A stretch of 64,000 nt of DNA from Variovorax sp. V213 (GCF_041154455.1 NZ_AP028665.1:744001-808000), one strand, 5' to 3'. Numbered from the stretch's first letter, positions 8,755 through 17,839 are shown. Notes: generated by a model not told the origin, from the letters alone. Numbers and translations: made by a program.

Positions 8755-9948
8755 TCAGACGGCTTGGTACAGGGTGACGACGCAGGCGCCGCCCAGGCCC
8801 AGGTTGTGCTGCAGCGCGAGGCGTGCACCTTCGACCTGGCGCTGCTCGGCCCGGCCGCGAAGCTGCCACACCAGTTCGGCGCATTGCGCGAGGCCGGTGG
8901 CGCCGAGCGGATGGCCCTTGGACAGGAGACCGCCCGAGGGGTTGGTCACCACGCGCCCGCCATAGGTGTTGTCGCCCTCGACGATGAAGCGCTCGGCCGT
9001 GCCCTCGGGCGTGAGGCCCAGTGCCTCATAGGTGATGAGTTCGTTGGCGGTGAAGCAGTCGTGCAGCTCCACCACGTCCAGTTCCTCCGGGCCGATGCCG
9101 GCATCTTCATACACCTGTCGGGCCGCGGCGGCGGTCATGTCGTAGCCCACCAGCTTGCGCATGTCCTTGCTCTCGAAGGTGGAGGGCGTGTCGGTGGTCA
9201 TGGCCTGCGCGGCAATCACCACGCGCATGTCGAGGCCGTGCTTTTCTGAGAACTCGGCCGAGCAGACGATGGCCGCGGCCGCGCCGCAGGTGGGCGGGCA
9301 GCACTGGAAGCGCGTGAGCGGATCGAACACCAGCGGCGAGGCCATCACCTCGTCCAGGGTCAGCGTCTGGCGGAACACCGCAAGCGGGTTGCGCGCGGCA
9401 TGCTGGCGCGCCTTCACCGAGATGCGGCCGAAGGTGTCGCGGCGGATGCCGTGTTGCGCGATGTAGTCGCGGCCGGCGCCGCCGAAGAACTGCGCGGCGC
9501 GCGGCGCCTCGGGGATGAAGCCCTGCTTCTCGGCCATCACGTCGGCGAAGCGCGCCATCGGCGAGGGCCGGTCGTCGTAGGCACCCTTGAGGGCGCCGGG
9601 CTGCATCTGCTCGAAGCCGAGCGCAATCGCGCATTCGACCATGCCGCTCTCGACCGCCTGGCGCGCGAGGAACAGCGCGCTGGAGCCCGTGGAACAGTTG
9701 TTGTTGAGGTTGAAGACCGGAATGCCGCTGAGGCCGACGCCGTAGATGGCAGCCTGGCCGGCGGTGGAGTCGCCGTAGACGTAGCCGACGTAGGCCTGCT
9801 GCACCAGCGAATAGTCGACCCCGGCATCGTCGAGCGCGAGCTTGGCGGCGCGCGCACCCATCACGGTGTACGGGTCGCTGGCGCCGGGCTTGGTGAAGGG
9901 AATCATGCCCACGCCGACCACATGGACGGGGCGCTGCATACGTGTCAT
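8755..9948 (-). CDS. Thiolase, SCP-x/lipid-transfer type, with intact Cys
   Basis: 397-residue thiolase. The nucleophile is Cys85 in NNNCSTGSS. His296 in ELHDCFT, His346 in GHPLGATG and Cys389 in GLGGACV complete the active site. It should cleave a 3-ketoacyl-CoA with CoA, giving acetyl- or propionyl-CoA, and SCP-x type thiolases accept methyl-branched substrates. It contrasts with the Cys-less paralog at 805-1983, so the block has both a true thiolase and a candidate aldolase. The 124 nt upstream (9949-10072) hold no gene. Confidence 0.93.
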   Translation of the reverse strand: MTRMQRPVHVVGVGMIPFTKPGASDPYTVMGARAAKLALDDAGVDYSLVQQAYVGYVYGDSTAGQAAIYGVGLSGIPVFNLNNNCSTGSSALFLARQAVESGMVECAIALGFEQMQPGALKGAYDDRPSPMARFADVMAEKQGFIPEAPRAAQFFGGAGRDYIAQHGIRRDTFGRISVKARQHAARNPLAVFRQTLTLDEVMASPLVFDPLTRFQCCPPTCGAAAAIVCSAEFSEKHGLDMRVVIAAQAMTTDTPSTFESKDMRKLVGYDMTAAAARQVYEDAGIGPEELDVVELHDCFTANELITYEALGLTPEGTAERFIVEGDNTYGGRVVTNPSGGLLSKGHPLGATGLAQCAELVWQLRGRAEQRQVEGARLALQHNLGLGGACVVTLYQAV

Positions 9949-10072
9949 TGAAACTCCTGATGGGATGCGGTGACGATGGATGAAGTCTCGGCCGACGCGC
10001 CGGCATCAACAATCGCGGATCGGGCCAAAACGATTGGCCGAAACGTTCATTGGCGCGCCCTTGGCGCCGCGC

Positions 10073-10507
10073 TCATACGGGGTCGCGATAGCGGAAGGTG
10101 CCCATCGCGCGCGCCGCCACGTCGCCATTGGCGTCGGTGACGGTGGCCTCGCAAAAGCACACCGAGCGGCCGCCGCCGGTCGCGCGCCCCTGCGCCTGCA
10201 GCGGCCCGCTCGCGGGCCGCATGAAGGCGATGTGCATGTCGACCGTGACGACCTCGCGCGCGTAGTCGACGCGCGAGAGCGCGGCATGCGCCATGGCGCT
10301 GTCGAGCAAGGTCATCAGCACGCCGCCGTGGCCGTTGCCGTGGTTGTTCAGCAGTTCGGGGCGCAGCGCCACCGAGACCACGGATTCGCCGCCTTCGGCT
10401 CGCTCGACCGCGAGGCCCAGGTGCTCCGAGAAGGGCACGTAGCGCTGCGGTCCGCTGCGCGGCCGGTCGTTGCCTTCTGGCAGCGCGCTCGCGAGGTGCA
10501 GGCTCAT
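10073..10507 (-). CDS. PaaI-like hot-dog thioesterase
   Basis: 144-residue hot-dog protein with the thioesterase segment HGNGHGGVLMTLLD (residues 56-69). It probably hydrolyses stalled acyl-CoAs and frees CoA. ATG 10507 overlaps the upstream SDR stop by 4 nt; the longer frame is a read-back into that gene. It is related to the second PaaI-like gene at 12337-12756: both have a HGG(V)LxTLLD core and a C-terminal FRY segment, so the two may be old duplicates. Confidence 0.87.
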   Translation of the reverse strand: MSLHLASALPEGNDRPRSGPQRYVPFSEHLGLAVERAEGGESVVSVALRPELLNNHGNGHGGVLMTLLDSAMAHAALSRVDYAREVVTVDMHIAFMRPASGPLQAQGRATGGGRSVCFCEATVTDANGDVAARAMGTFRYRDPV

Positions 10508-11343
10508 GGCGTGGCTCCCCGCTTCGAGGCGGCCGCGGCCGCCGTGAAGTCGCGCGGCCCGGTCAGCGCAAGGCCGCCGTCCACGGGAATGACGGCGCCC
10601 GTGATGTAGGAGCCCCAGTCGCTCGCGAGCATCATCGCCGTGCGGCTGATGTCCTCGATGCGGCCCAGGCGCTTGAGCGGCACGCGCTGCGCCATCGCGG
10701 CCATCGTGTCGTCGGTGGGCGCGAGCCGCTTCAGGCCCTCGGTGTCGGCGATCGGCCCCGGCACGATGGAGTTGATGCGGATGCCCTGCGGACCCCACTC
10801 TAGCGCCAGCACCTGGGTCAGCATGTCGACGCCGGCCTTGGCCGCGCACACGTGGGCCTGGAAGGGCGTGGGCGTGAAGGCCTGCCCGGCGGAGATCTGG
10901 ATCACGCAGGCGCCGGGTTGGCGCAGGTGCGCATGCGCGAGCCGGGCGACGTTGAAGCTGCCCAGCAGGTCGATGTCGACCACGGTCTTGAAGGCGTTGG
11001 GCGACATGTCGAGCGCACTGGCCAGGAAGTTGCCCGCCGCGCCCGAGACCAGCACGTCGATCGGACCGAAGCGCTGCGCGCCTTGTGCGAACGCGCGTTC
11101 CAGCGCCTCGGGCTGGCGCACGTCGGCCGATATGCCGATCGCTTCTGTACCGAGCGTCTCGAGCTGCTGCGCCGCCGTTGCCACCTTGTCGGCCGAGCGG
11201 CTGAGCACCGTGAGGCGCGCACCGGCGCGCGCGAAGGCCTGCGCGATGCCGAAGTTGATGCCGCTGGAGCCACCGGCCACGGCCACGTGGCGGCCCTTGA
11301 AATCGAATGCGGAAAAGTCCATGGGGTTCATCATTCCGATCAC
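10504..11343 (-). CDS. 2,4-dienoyl-CoA reductase-like SDR (peroxisomal DECR2 type)
   Basis: 279-residue SDR with the cofactor motif GGSSGINFG (24-32). The usual YxxxK is missing: the segment is HVCAAKAGVD, with Val where Tyr is expected. The run EWGPQGIRIN and PGPIADTEGLKRL match the fingerprint of peroxisomal 2,4-dienoyl-CoA reductases, which also lack that Tyr. The likely reaction is NADPH-dependent reduction of a 2,4-dienoyl-CoA, needed for unsaturated or isoprenoid acyl chains. Start 11343 overlaps the Bug receptor stop; Met4 (11334) is an alternative. Confidence 0.8.
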   Translation of the reverse strand: MIGMMNPMDFSAFDFKGRHVAVAGGSSGINFGIAQAFARAGARLTVLSRSADKVATAAQQLETLGTEAIGISADVRQPEALERAFAQGAQRFGPIDVLVSGAAGNFLASALDMSPNAFKTVVDIDLLGSFNVARLAHAHLRQPGACVIQISAGQAFTPTPFQAHVCAAKAGVDMLTQVLALEWGPQGIRINSIVPGPIADTEGLKRLAPTDDTMAAMAQRVPLKRLGRIEDISRTAMMLASDWGSYITGAVIPVDGGLALTGPRDFTAAAAASKRGATP

Positions 11344-12305
11344 TCCGGTTTGAAGCCGATCTCGGCCAGCATCTTCCGCTCGCGCTCGAACTGCGCACGG
11401 GCGTAGTCGGCGTAGCTCTCGCCGGTCATCAGCTTGGGCTGCATGTCGAACAGCTCCAGCTGCTGGAGGTAGGTGGGGTCCGCCGCAGCCTTGCTGAAGG
11501 CCGCGTGCAGCCTGGCGGCAATCTTCGGATCGAGGTTCTTCGGCGCAACCAGGCCCACCGGCGATTCGATCACCATGTCATGACCCAGCTCCTTCACGGT
11601 CGGCGCGTCGTAGCGCTTCAGGCGCTCCGCGGTGAAGGTGGCGAGCAGGCGCACCTTGCCGCCCTGAACCTGGGGCCCGAAGCCGGGGTCGCCGTAGACG
11701 TCGAGATGGCGCCCGATCACCGCCTGGAAAGCCTCGCTGCCGCCCTTGTAGGGCACCAGGTTGAAGGAGGTGCCCGCCTGCCTGGCGAGCCGCTCGGCGT
11801 AGATGCGGTTGATGCTGATCGCACCGACGTTGCCCCAGCTGACGACGCCGGGACGCTTCTTCGCGTCTGCCAGCAGCTCGGGCAGCGACTTCCAGGGCGC
11901 ATCGGAGGCCACCACGATGCCGGTGGCGAGCCCGGCCAGCCCGATCAGGTAGGTGAAGTCCTTGAGAGGGTCCCAGGTCACCTTCTGCACCAGCGGCGCG
12001 CGGATCACCGAGTTGTGCATGACCGCGATCGTGTAGCCGTCGGCTTCGCTCATGGTCGCCAGCGATGCGGTGCCGGTGACGCCGCCCGCGCCCGGCCTGT
12101 GCATCAGCACGATGGGCTGGCCCAGGTCCCTGGAGGCAGCCTCGGCCAGCGTGCGGAAGATCGGGTCGAAGGAGCCGCCGGGCGGAAATGGCAGCACGAG
12201 CTGGATCGGCTTGTGCGGGTAAGGGTCGGCGGCCTGCGCCAGCGGCGCGGCCAGCGTGCAGGCGGCCAGTGCGGCCAGGGCCGCGCGGCGATGCATCTTC
12301 GTCAT
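11340..12305 (-). CDS. Bug/TctC-family periplasmic binding protein (1)
   Basis: 321 residues with a Sec signal peptide of about 25 residues ending in AQA. The Bug fold shows in PFPPGGSFDPI (N-terminal loop), HRPGAGG and VPYKGGSEA. It is expected to bind a carboxylate in the periplasm. No TctA/TctB membrane partners lie in the window. Its place between SDR and thioesterase genes suggests that it captures the acid degraded by this operon. ATG 12305 precedes a good signal peptide; the longer frame to 12602 has no signal and is rejected. Confidence 0.9.
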   Translation of the reverse strand: MTKMHRRAALAALAACTLAAPLAQAADPYPHKPIQLVLPFPPGGSFDPIFRTLAEAASRDLGQPIVLMHRPGAGGVTGTASLATMSEADGYTIAVMHNSVIRAPLVQKVTWDPLKDFTYLIGLAGLATGIVVASDAPWKSLPELLADAKKRPGVVSWGNVGAISINRIYAERLARQAGTSFNLVPYKGGSEAFQAVIGRHLDVYGDPGFGPQVQGGKVRLLATFTAERLKRYDAPTVKELGHDMVIESPVGLVAPKNLDPKIAARLHAAFSKAAADPTYLQQLELFDMQPKLMTGESYADYARAQFERERKMLAEIGFKPE

Positions 12306-12336
12306 GGTGTTGTCTCCTGTCGTTTGAAATTGCGGG

Positions 12337-12756
12337 TCAGGCGGCCTGCGGCAGCGGCAGGTAGCGGAAGGAACCCTGCGCACGCGCGACCACGCGGCCG
12401 CCTGCGTCGGTGACCGAGGCGCGGCACCAGGCCACGCTGGCGTCGTGCTGCACCACTTCGCCATCGGCCGTGAGCCGGCCGCGGCCCGGTTCGAGAAAGC
12501 TGGTGTTGAGGTTGAGCGTGACGGCGGTGCGCGCAAAGTCGAACAGCGACACGGCGGCGCTCGCCATGGCCACATCGAGCAGCGTGACCAGCACGCCGCC
12601 ATGCACGGCGCCGATGACGTTGCCGAGCTCGGGCCGCGCGTCGATGACGAGACGCGCGCGGCCGGCCTCGGAATACTCGCGGCGCGCGCCCAGCAGCCGC
12701 GTGAAGGGCACCTGGCCGAACATATTGCGGCCGTCCGCGCCCGCGACGGGTTTCAT
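12337..12756 (-). CDS. PaaI-like hot-dog thioesterase (second copy)
   Basis: 139-residue hot-dog domain protein with the core GAVHGGVLVTLLDVAM (residues 49-64). The predicted role is acyl-CoA hydrolysis. Its start overlaps the CoA ligase stop by 4 nt (ATGA), tying its expression to that ligase. It ends 31 nt before the Bug receptor start. Compared with the paralog at 10073-10507 it lacks the N-terminal 15 residues. Confidence 0.87.
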   Translation of the reverse strand: MKPVAGADGRNMFGQVPFTRLLGARREYSEAGRARLVIDARPELGNVIGAVHGGVLVTLLDVAMASAAVSLFDFARTAVTLNLNTSFLEPGRGRLTADGEVVQHDASVAWCRASVTDAGGRVVARAQGSFRYLPLPQAA

Positions 12757-14264
12757 GCGCGCACCTGTTCACGCAGCACGTTCTTCAGCACCTTGCCGGC
12801 GGCCGACAGCGGCAGCTCGCGCATGAAGCTGATGCCGCGCGGACACTTGTAGCCAGCCAGCCGCTCGCGGCACCAGGCGCGCAGCTCGTCGGCCGTGGCC
12901 GTGCTGCCGTCGCCGCCCTCGGCCATCACCACCGCTGCGTGCACCGCCTCGCCCCAGCGCGCGTCCGGCACGCCGATGACTGCCGCCTGCCTGACCTGGG
13001 GATGGCTGCGCAGCGCGGCCTCCACCTCGGCGCAGTAGACGTTTTCGCCACCGCTGATAATCATGTCCTTCAGGCGATCGACGATGAACAGGTAGCCGTC
13101 GTCCAGCATGCGGCCGGCATCGCCGGTGTGCAGCCAGCCGCCCTGCAGCGCGGCGGCCGTGGCTTCGGGGTTGCGCCAGTAGCCTTGCATCACCATCGGA
13201 CCGCGCGCCAAGATCTCGCCCACCTCGCCGCGCGGCAGCTCGCGGCCGCTCTCGTCCGCGACGATGATCTCGGCGCCGAGTCCGGCGCGGCCGACGGCGT
13301 TCAGCCGGCCGAGCGCGCGCGCCTCGGGCCGGTGGTTGGCCGGCATATTGATGCACACGGCACCCGCGGTCTCGGTGAGGCCATAGGCCTGGAAGAACTC
13401 GGCATGCGGCCACGCGGCCAGCGCGCGGTCGAGCAGGTCCGGCGGCATCGGCGCGGCGCCGAAGGCGACGCGCGTGAGGCTGCGCACGCGCTCGGGCGTG
13501 AACGAAGGATCGTCCAGCAGCGACTGCAGCATGCTCGGCACCACGATGATGTCGCCGATGCGGTGCTCGGCAATGGCCTCGATCACCGCCGCGGGCCGGA
13601 ACTGCGCCATTGTCACGCAGCTGCCGCCGACGATCAGCTGGCCCACCAGGCGGCCAAGTCCGGCGACGTGGAACAGCGGTGCCACGAGCAGCGACACCGA
13701 GTCTGGCGCGTTGTTGAGCTCGGCACCGCGCGTCATCGACGCGGTCCAGAAGTTCGCGTGGCTGAGCGTCACGCCCTTGGAGCGGCCGGTGGTGCCGCCG
13801 GTATAGAGGATGGCGGCGAGCGCGTCGCCGCCCGTGCGCGTGTCGGCCAGGGGCTCCAGCGTGGGGCTTTCTTCTTCCAGCGCACCGAGGCGCAGCAGCG
13901 GGGTCTGGCCGGCCGGCGCGAGCGCTTGCAGCGTCTCGTCGACGAGCAGCAGCGAGGCTTCGCTGTCTTGCAGTGCATGTGCGAGCTCGGGCGTGCTCCA
14001 GCGGATGTTCAAGGGGCAGGCGACGGCGCCCAGCCACCAGCATGCAAGGATGGCGCGCACCAGCTGGTCGCTGTTGGATGCGAGCAGCGCCACGCGGTCG
14101 CCGCGCGCGATGCCGCGCCGTGCCAGCGCAGCCGCCTGCCGGGCCACGCTGCTCACCAGCTGCGCATGGGTCTGGCGGCGCACGCCGCTGTCGCCGACGT
14201 GGGTGAGCGCTGCCGCGTCGGAGTTGCGCTGGAGCGCGCGATGCAGGCCTTGGGTCAGGTACAC
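12753..14264 (-). CDS. AMP-forming acyl-CoA ligase (second copy)
   Basis: About 503 residues if translation begins at GTG 14264, just before the conserved N-terminus (VYLTQGLHRAL). The ATG at 14417 would overlap the AraC gene and adds about 50 residues without domain character. Motifs are YTGGTTGRSKG, AYGLTETAGA, HTGDAGR and the C-terminal SAAGKVLKNVL. It activates an acid to its CoA ester; the family includes fatty-acid, cinnamate and cyclohexanecarboxylate ligases. No strong Shine-Dalgarno precedes the GTG, so the exact start is uncertain. Confidence 0.88.
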   Translation of the reverse strand: MYLTQGLHRALQRNSDAAALTHVGDSGVRRQTHAQLVSSVARQAAALARRGIARGDRVALLASNSDQLVRAILACWWLGAVACPLNIRWSTPELAHALQDSEASLLLVDETLQALAPAGQTPLLRLGALEEESPTLEPLADTRTGGDALAAILYTGGTTGRSKGVTLSHANFWTASMTRGAELNNAPDSVSLLVAPLFHVAGLGRLVGQLIVGGSCVTMAQFRPAAVIEAIAEHRIGDIIVVPSMLQSLLDDPSFTPERVRSLTRVAFGAAPMPPDLLDRALAAWPHAEFFQAYGLTETAGAVCINMPANHRPEARALGRLNAVGRAGLGAEIIVADESGRELPRGEVGEILARGPMVMQGYWRNPEATAAALQGGWLHTGDAGRMLDDGYLFIVDRLKDMIISGGENVYCAEVEAALRSHPQVRQAAVIGVPDARWGEAVHAAVVMAEGGDGSTATADELRAWCRERLAGYKCPRGISFMRELPLSAAGKVLKNVLREQVRA

Positions 14265-14362
14265 GATGAAGCCGCCGAGGGGTAACGAAGATGCGGCACA
14301 GCTTATGGCGCGCCGCGCTCCGCACCCATGGCGGGAAGCGCCAAAGGGCTTGGCGAAACCGC

Positions 14363-15376
14363 TCAGCGGTCCGGGCCGTGCGTCAGCCGGTATTCGCCGG
14401 GCGCCACGCCGGTCCACTGCTTGAAGGCGCGGTGGAAGGTGCTGGCCTCCGAGAAGCCCACGCGGTTGGCGATGTCGAGCAGCGGCAGCGGCGTGTGCAG
14501 CAGGTATTCGATGGCGGCGTCGCGCCGCAGCTCGTCCTTGATCTGCTGGAAGCCGCGGCCTTCGTCGCGCAGCCGCCGGCGCAGCGTCTGCGGCGTGACG
14601 GCGAGCGCATCACCCACTTCCTCGAGCGACGGCAGCTCGCTGCCCAGGCCCTTGCGCAGCAGCCGGCGGATGCGCTCGGTGAGGCTGCTGGTGTCGCGGT
14701 ACTTCACGATCAGGTTGGCCGGCGATCCGGCGAGGAATTCGCGCAGGCTCTGCGGCGACTGCACCACCGGCAGGTCGAGCCAGCGCGCCTCGAACGACAT
14801 GCCGACGTGCGCCTGGCCGTAGCGGATCGGCACCTGGTAGACGCGCGAGGTCTCGGTGTTCGTCTGCTCGGCCGTGTAGTCGACCTCGAGCAGCGGAATG
14901 CGGCGCGCCACCAGCCAGGAGGAGGCATTGAAGGCGAACAGCATGAAGGCCTTCACCGCGTAGTCCAGCCGCGCATCGGAGGCGCGGCGCAGCACGAACT
15001 GCACGTGCGCGCTGCCGCCCTGCACGGTGAGGCGCGGCACGAAGTCGTGCAGCAGCAGGTGATAGGCGGCGAAGCCGTCGCGCAGGGCGTCGCCGAGCGT
15101 GGCGCAGCGCACCAGCTGGCGCATGCACTGGCCGAAGCTGCCGGGCGGCAGCGGCCGGCTCAGCAGGCCCCAGATTTCGTCGCGCAGCTCGCGCCGCAGC
15201 GCGCGGATCAGCAGTGCGTACTGGCGCTGCGAGATGCGTGCGAGCGGCGACTCCAGCAGCGAGGGCGCGATGCCGGCCCGCGCCAGCACGCGCGCCGCGT
15301 CGATGCCGCGATGGCGCGCGCCCATCAGGATGCTGTGCACCTGCTGGATGGCAACGGTGTGGTGGGTGTGCGTCAT
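14363..15376 (-). CDS. AraC-family transcriptional regulator
   Basis: 337 residues: an arabinose-binding-like sensor domain (about 20-210) and a C-terminal AraC double HTH (about 240-335), with GFSEASTFHRAFKQWTG in the second helix-turn-helix. ATG 15376 is the first start after the CoA-transferase stop, 65 nt away. It lies 98 nt upstream of the ligase on the same strand and is the only regulator in the first 16 kb, so it probably controls the acyl-CoA block. Members of this subgroup often respond to acids or acyl-CoAs. Confidence 0.9.
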   Translation of the reverse strand: MTHTHHTVAIQQVHSILMGARHRGIDAARVLARAGIAPSLLESPLARISQRQYALLIRALRRELRDEIWGLLSRPLPPGSFGQCMRQLVRCATLGDALRDGFAAYHLLLHDFVPRLTVQGGSAHVQFVLRRASDARLDYAVKAFMLFAFNASSWLVARRIPLLEVDYTAEQTNTETSRVYQVPIRYGQAHVGMSFEARWLDLPVVQSPQSLREFLAGSPANLIVKYRDTSSLTERIRRLLRKGLGSELPSLEEVGDALAVTPQTLRRRLRDEGRGFQQIKDELRRDAAIEYLLHTPLPLLDIANRVGFSEASTFHRAFKQWTGVAPGEYRLTHGPDR

Positions 15377-15441
15377 CGAGGGGCGGCCGCTGCATCTCGG
15401 CCGTTGGGATTGTAGGCAGCGCTCCCGCGGGAGGAAGCGTC

Positions 15442-16623
15442 TCAATCGATGGCGCCGGCCGCCCGCAGTTCGGCCACGGCCGACGCGTCGAGGCCGGCCT
15501 GTCGCAGGATCTCGTCGGTGTGCTCGCCGGCGCGCGGGGCGGGCCGCGGAACGGCGGGCTCGAAGCCGGTCATCTTGATGGGACAGCCGAGTTGCGGCGC
15601 CGCCGCATCATCGCCCCCCACGCGCATGCCGCGCGCGCGGAAATGCGGATGCTCCAGGGTCTCGTCGATGCGCAGCACCGGCGTCACGCAGCCCACACCG
15701 TCGTGGAACAGGCCGCGCCAGTGCGCGAGCGGCCGCGCGCCGAATATGGCGGCCAGCTCGGCGCGCAGGCGCTCCTCGGTGGCGGCATCGCCGCTGCGGT
15801 GCAGCGGCGCGAGGTCGGGGCGCTCCAGCAGGCGGCACAGGTCGTGCCAGAACTTCGGCTCCAGCGCGCCGACCGCCACGTGCCGGTCGTCGGCCGTGCG
15901 GTAGTAGCCATAGCAGGCAAGGGAACCGGTCAGCGCGCTGTGGCCGATGCGCGCCACCTGGCCGTGCTGGTGCAGGCCGGCCAGCGGCAGCACCGCGTGG
16001 GCCAGCACGCCGTCGGCCATGGCGATGTCCACATGCCGTCCGCGGCCGCTGCGCGCGGCATCGAACAGCGCGGCCAGGATGCCCGCCACCGCGGTCATGG
16101 TGCCGCCCAGCAGATCGGCCACGGGCAGGTTCGACAGGGCAGGGCCCGCGGCGTTGCCGATCTGGTCGGCAACGCCCGCGAGCGAGGCGTAGTTCAGGTC
16201 GTGCCCCGGCGTGTCGCACAGCGGGCCGGTCTGGCCGAAGCCGCTGATGCTGCAGTAGACGATGCGCGGGTTCACCGCCGCCACCGCTTCGTAGCCCACG
16301 CCCAGCCGCCGCATCACGCCAGGGCGGAAGCCCTCCACCAGCACGTCGGCATTGCGGCACAGGCGAAGCAGCGTGGCCACGCCTTGCGCGTGCTTCAGGT
16401 CGATGCGGATCGCGCGCTTGTTGCGGTTGACAAGCGCGCGCACCGAGGGGCTCGCGTAGTCGCCGGCGCCGGTGTCTTCGATCTTGACGACGTCGGCGCC
16501 AAGGTCGGCCAGATGCATGGTGCCGAGCGGCCCCGGCAGCAGGCGGGTCAGGTCGAGTACGCGCACGCCTGCGAGCGGCGCGCCCTTGGATGCGCTCGCC
16601 GTGGATTCAGGGAAAGAGGTCAT
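15442..16623 (-). CDS. Class III CoA-transferase family, alpha-methylacyl-CoA racemase-like
   Basis: 393 residues of the CaiB/BaiF fold. PGHDLNY (139-145) and VADLLGG (168-174) place His141 and Asp170 29 residues apart, matching the catalytic His/Asp pair of alpha-methylacyl-CoA racemase (30 apart in MCR). A CoA-transferase using Asp170 as nucleophile cannot be excluded. A racemase would convert (2R)- to (2S)-methylacyl-CoA before beta-oxidation of a methyl-branched side chain, which agrees with the SCP-x thiolase and MaoC pair. It is the first gene of the minus-strand block. Confidence 0.8.
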   Translation of the reverse strand: MTSFPESTASASKGAPLAGVRVLDLTRLLPGPLGTMHLADLGADVVKIEDTGAGDYASPSVRALVNRNKRAIRIDLKHAQGVATLLRLCRNADVLVEGFRPGVMRRLGVGYEAVAAVNPRIVYCSISGFGQTGPLCDTPGHDLNYASLAGVADQIGNAAGPALSNLPVADLLGGTMTAVAGILAALFDAARSGRGRHVDIAMADGVLAHAVLPLAGLHQHGQVARIGHSALTGSLACYGYYRTADDRHVAVGALEPKFWHDLCRLLERPDLAPLHRSGDAATEERLRAELAAIFGARPLAHWRGLFHDGVGCVTPVLRIDETLEHPHFRARGMRVGGDDAAAPQLGCPIKMTGFEPAVPRPAPRAGEHTDEILRQAGLDASAVAELRAAGAID

Positions 16624-16698
16624 GTGGGCTGCAATCTAGGCGTTGCAAGACAACGCGGCAATGGCAGCACCGCTCCGGGCGATTGGCGAAAAGCGTCA

Positions 16699-16726
16699 GG
16701 GGGCCGCACGCATGCGGCCAGCCCCC
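16699..16726 (-). terminator. GC-rich hairpin, candidate terminator of the Bug gene pair
   Basis: A strong stem (GGGGG against CCCCC, inner CCGCA against TGCGG around a CGCA loop) lies between the end of the Bug gene at 16812 and the start of the racemase-like gene. On the minus strand it is followed by TGACGCTTTT, a weak U tract. The rest of 16624-16811 shows no gene. Confidence 0.45.
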
Positions 16727-16811
16727 GTGCTGGGTGAGCAAGGGCACCAGGCGTCCGGCGCGGATGTGCGAAGCGGCGGCGACATGACAACGCAAAGGAA
16801 CGCGGCTCGCC

Positions 16812-17789
16812 TCATTCCGCCTGGATGCCGGCCTCCTTGACCACCTTGCCCCATTTGGCGAGGTCGGACTTGATCACCGCGGCGTACTCCTGCGGCGTTC
16901 CGCCCTGTATCTCGATGCCGGCCGCTTCCAGCTTGGTCCGCACATCGGGCAGCTTCAGCGCCGCGTTGATCTCGGCATTCAGCTTGGCGATGATCGGCTT
17001 GGGCGTGCCGGCCGGCGCCAGGAACCCGCCGTTCGTATTGGCGTCGTAGCCCTTGAATCCCTGTTCGTCCGCGGTTGGCACGTCGGGCAGGGACTTTGTC
17101 CGCTTGCGCGTCGACACTGCCACAGCCCGCGCATTGCCGGCCTTCACCTGCGGCAGGATGGCACTGATGGTGTCGATGAAGAGCGCGGTGCGTCCGGCCA
17201 GCAGATCGGGGTGCGCGGCCGATGAACCCTTGTAGGGAACCAGCAGCATCTGCGCACCGCTTGCCATGCGGAACATCTCGGCCGCCATTTCCTGCGCACT
17301 GCCGCGGCCGGAGGTGGCAACCTTGGCCTCCTCCGGATGGGCCTTCATCCAGGCCACGAACTCGGGCAGCGTCTTGGCGGGAAGCTGCGGATAGATGGCG
17401 AATACCAGCGGCACCTCGTGGGTGTAGACGATGGGATCGAAGCTTTTTTCCGGATCCCAGCCGAGGTTCTTGAACAGGAACTTGTTGGTGTTGTGGCTGC
17501 CGCCCACGATGCCGATCGTGTAGCCGTCGGGCACCGACTTGGCGAGCACGTCCGTGCCGAGGTTGTTGGATGCGCCGGGCCGGTTGTCCACGATCACCGG
17601 CTGGCCCATCGACAGTGCGAGCTTGTCTCCGACGACGCGGGCAATGGTGTCGATCGCGCCGCCCGGCGGAGCGGGCACGATGATCTTGATGGCGCGAGTC
17701 GGGTAGGCCGCCTCGGCCGACGCCGCGGTCGGCAGCGCGGCCAGCGATGCCGAGATTGCAAGGACCTTGATCAGGGATGCGAGCTGCAT
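16812..17789 (-). CDS. Bug/TctC-family periplasmic binding protein (2)
   Basis: 325 residues. A signal peptide of about 25 residues ends ASA; the mature part starts EAAYPTRAIKIIVP, followed by PAPPGGAIDT, DNRPGAS and VPYKGSSAA. The ATG at 17789 gives a proper signal, whereas the longer frame to 17843 does not. It lies 50 nt downstream of a third Bug gene on the same strand, and both may be cotranscribed with the D-2-hydroxyacid dehydrogenase at 18868. The ligand is unknown; in this context a hydroxy- or keto-acid is plausible. Confidence 0.9.
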   Translation of the reverse strand: MQLASLIKVLAISASLAALPTAASAEAAYPTRAIKIIVPAPPGGAIDTIARVVGDKLALSMGQPVIVDNRPGASNNLGTDVLAKSVPDGYTIGIVGGSHNTNKFLFKNLGWDPEKSFDPIVYTHEVPLVFAIYPQLPAKTLPEFVAWMKAHPEEAKVATSGRGSAQEMAAEMFRMASGAQMLLVPYKGSSAAHPDLLAGRTALFIDTISAILPQVKAGNARAVAVSTRKRTKSLPDVPTADEQGFKGYDANTNGGFLAPAGTPKPIIAKLNAEINAALKLPDVRTKLEAAGIEIQGGTPQEYAAVIKSDLAKWGKVVKEAGIQAE

Positions 17790-17839
17790 GGATGTCTCCT
17801 CTTGGGGGGTCTGTCGTTTGAAAGGCCGGCTTGTCGCGC

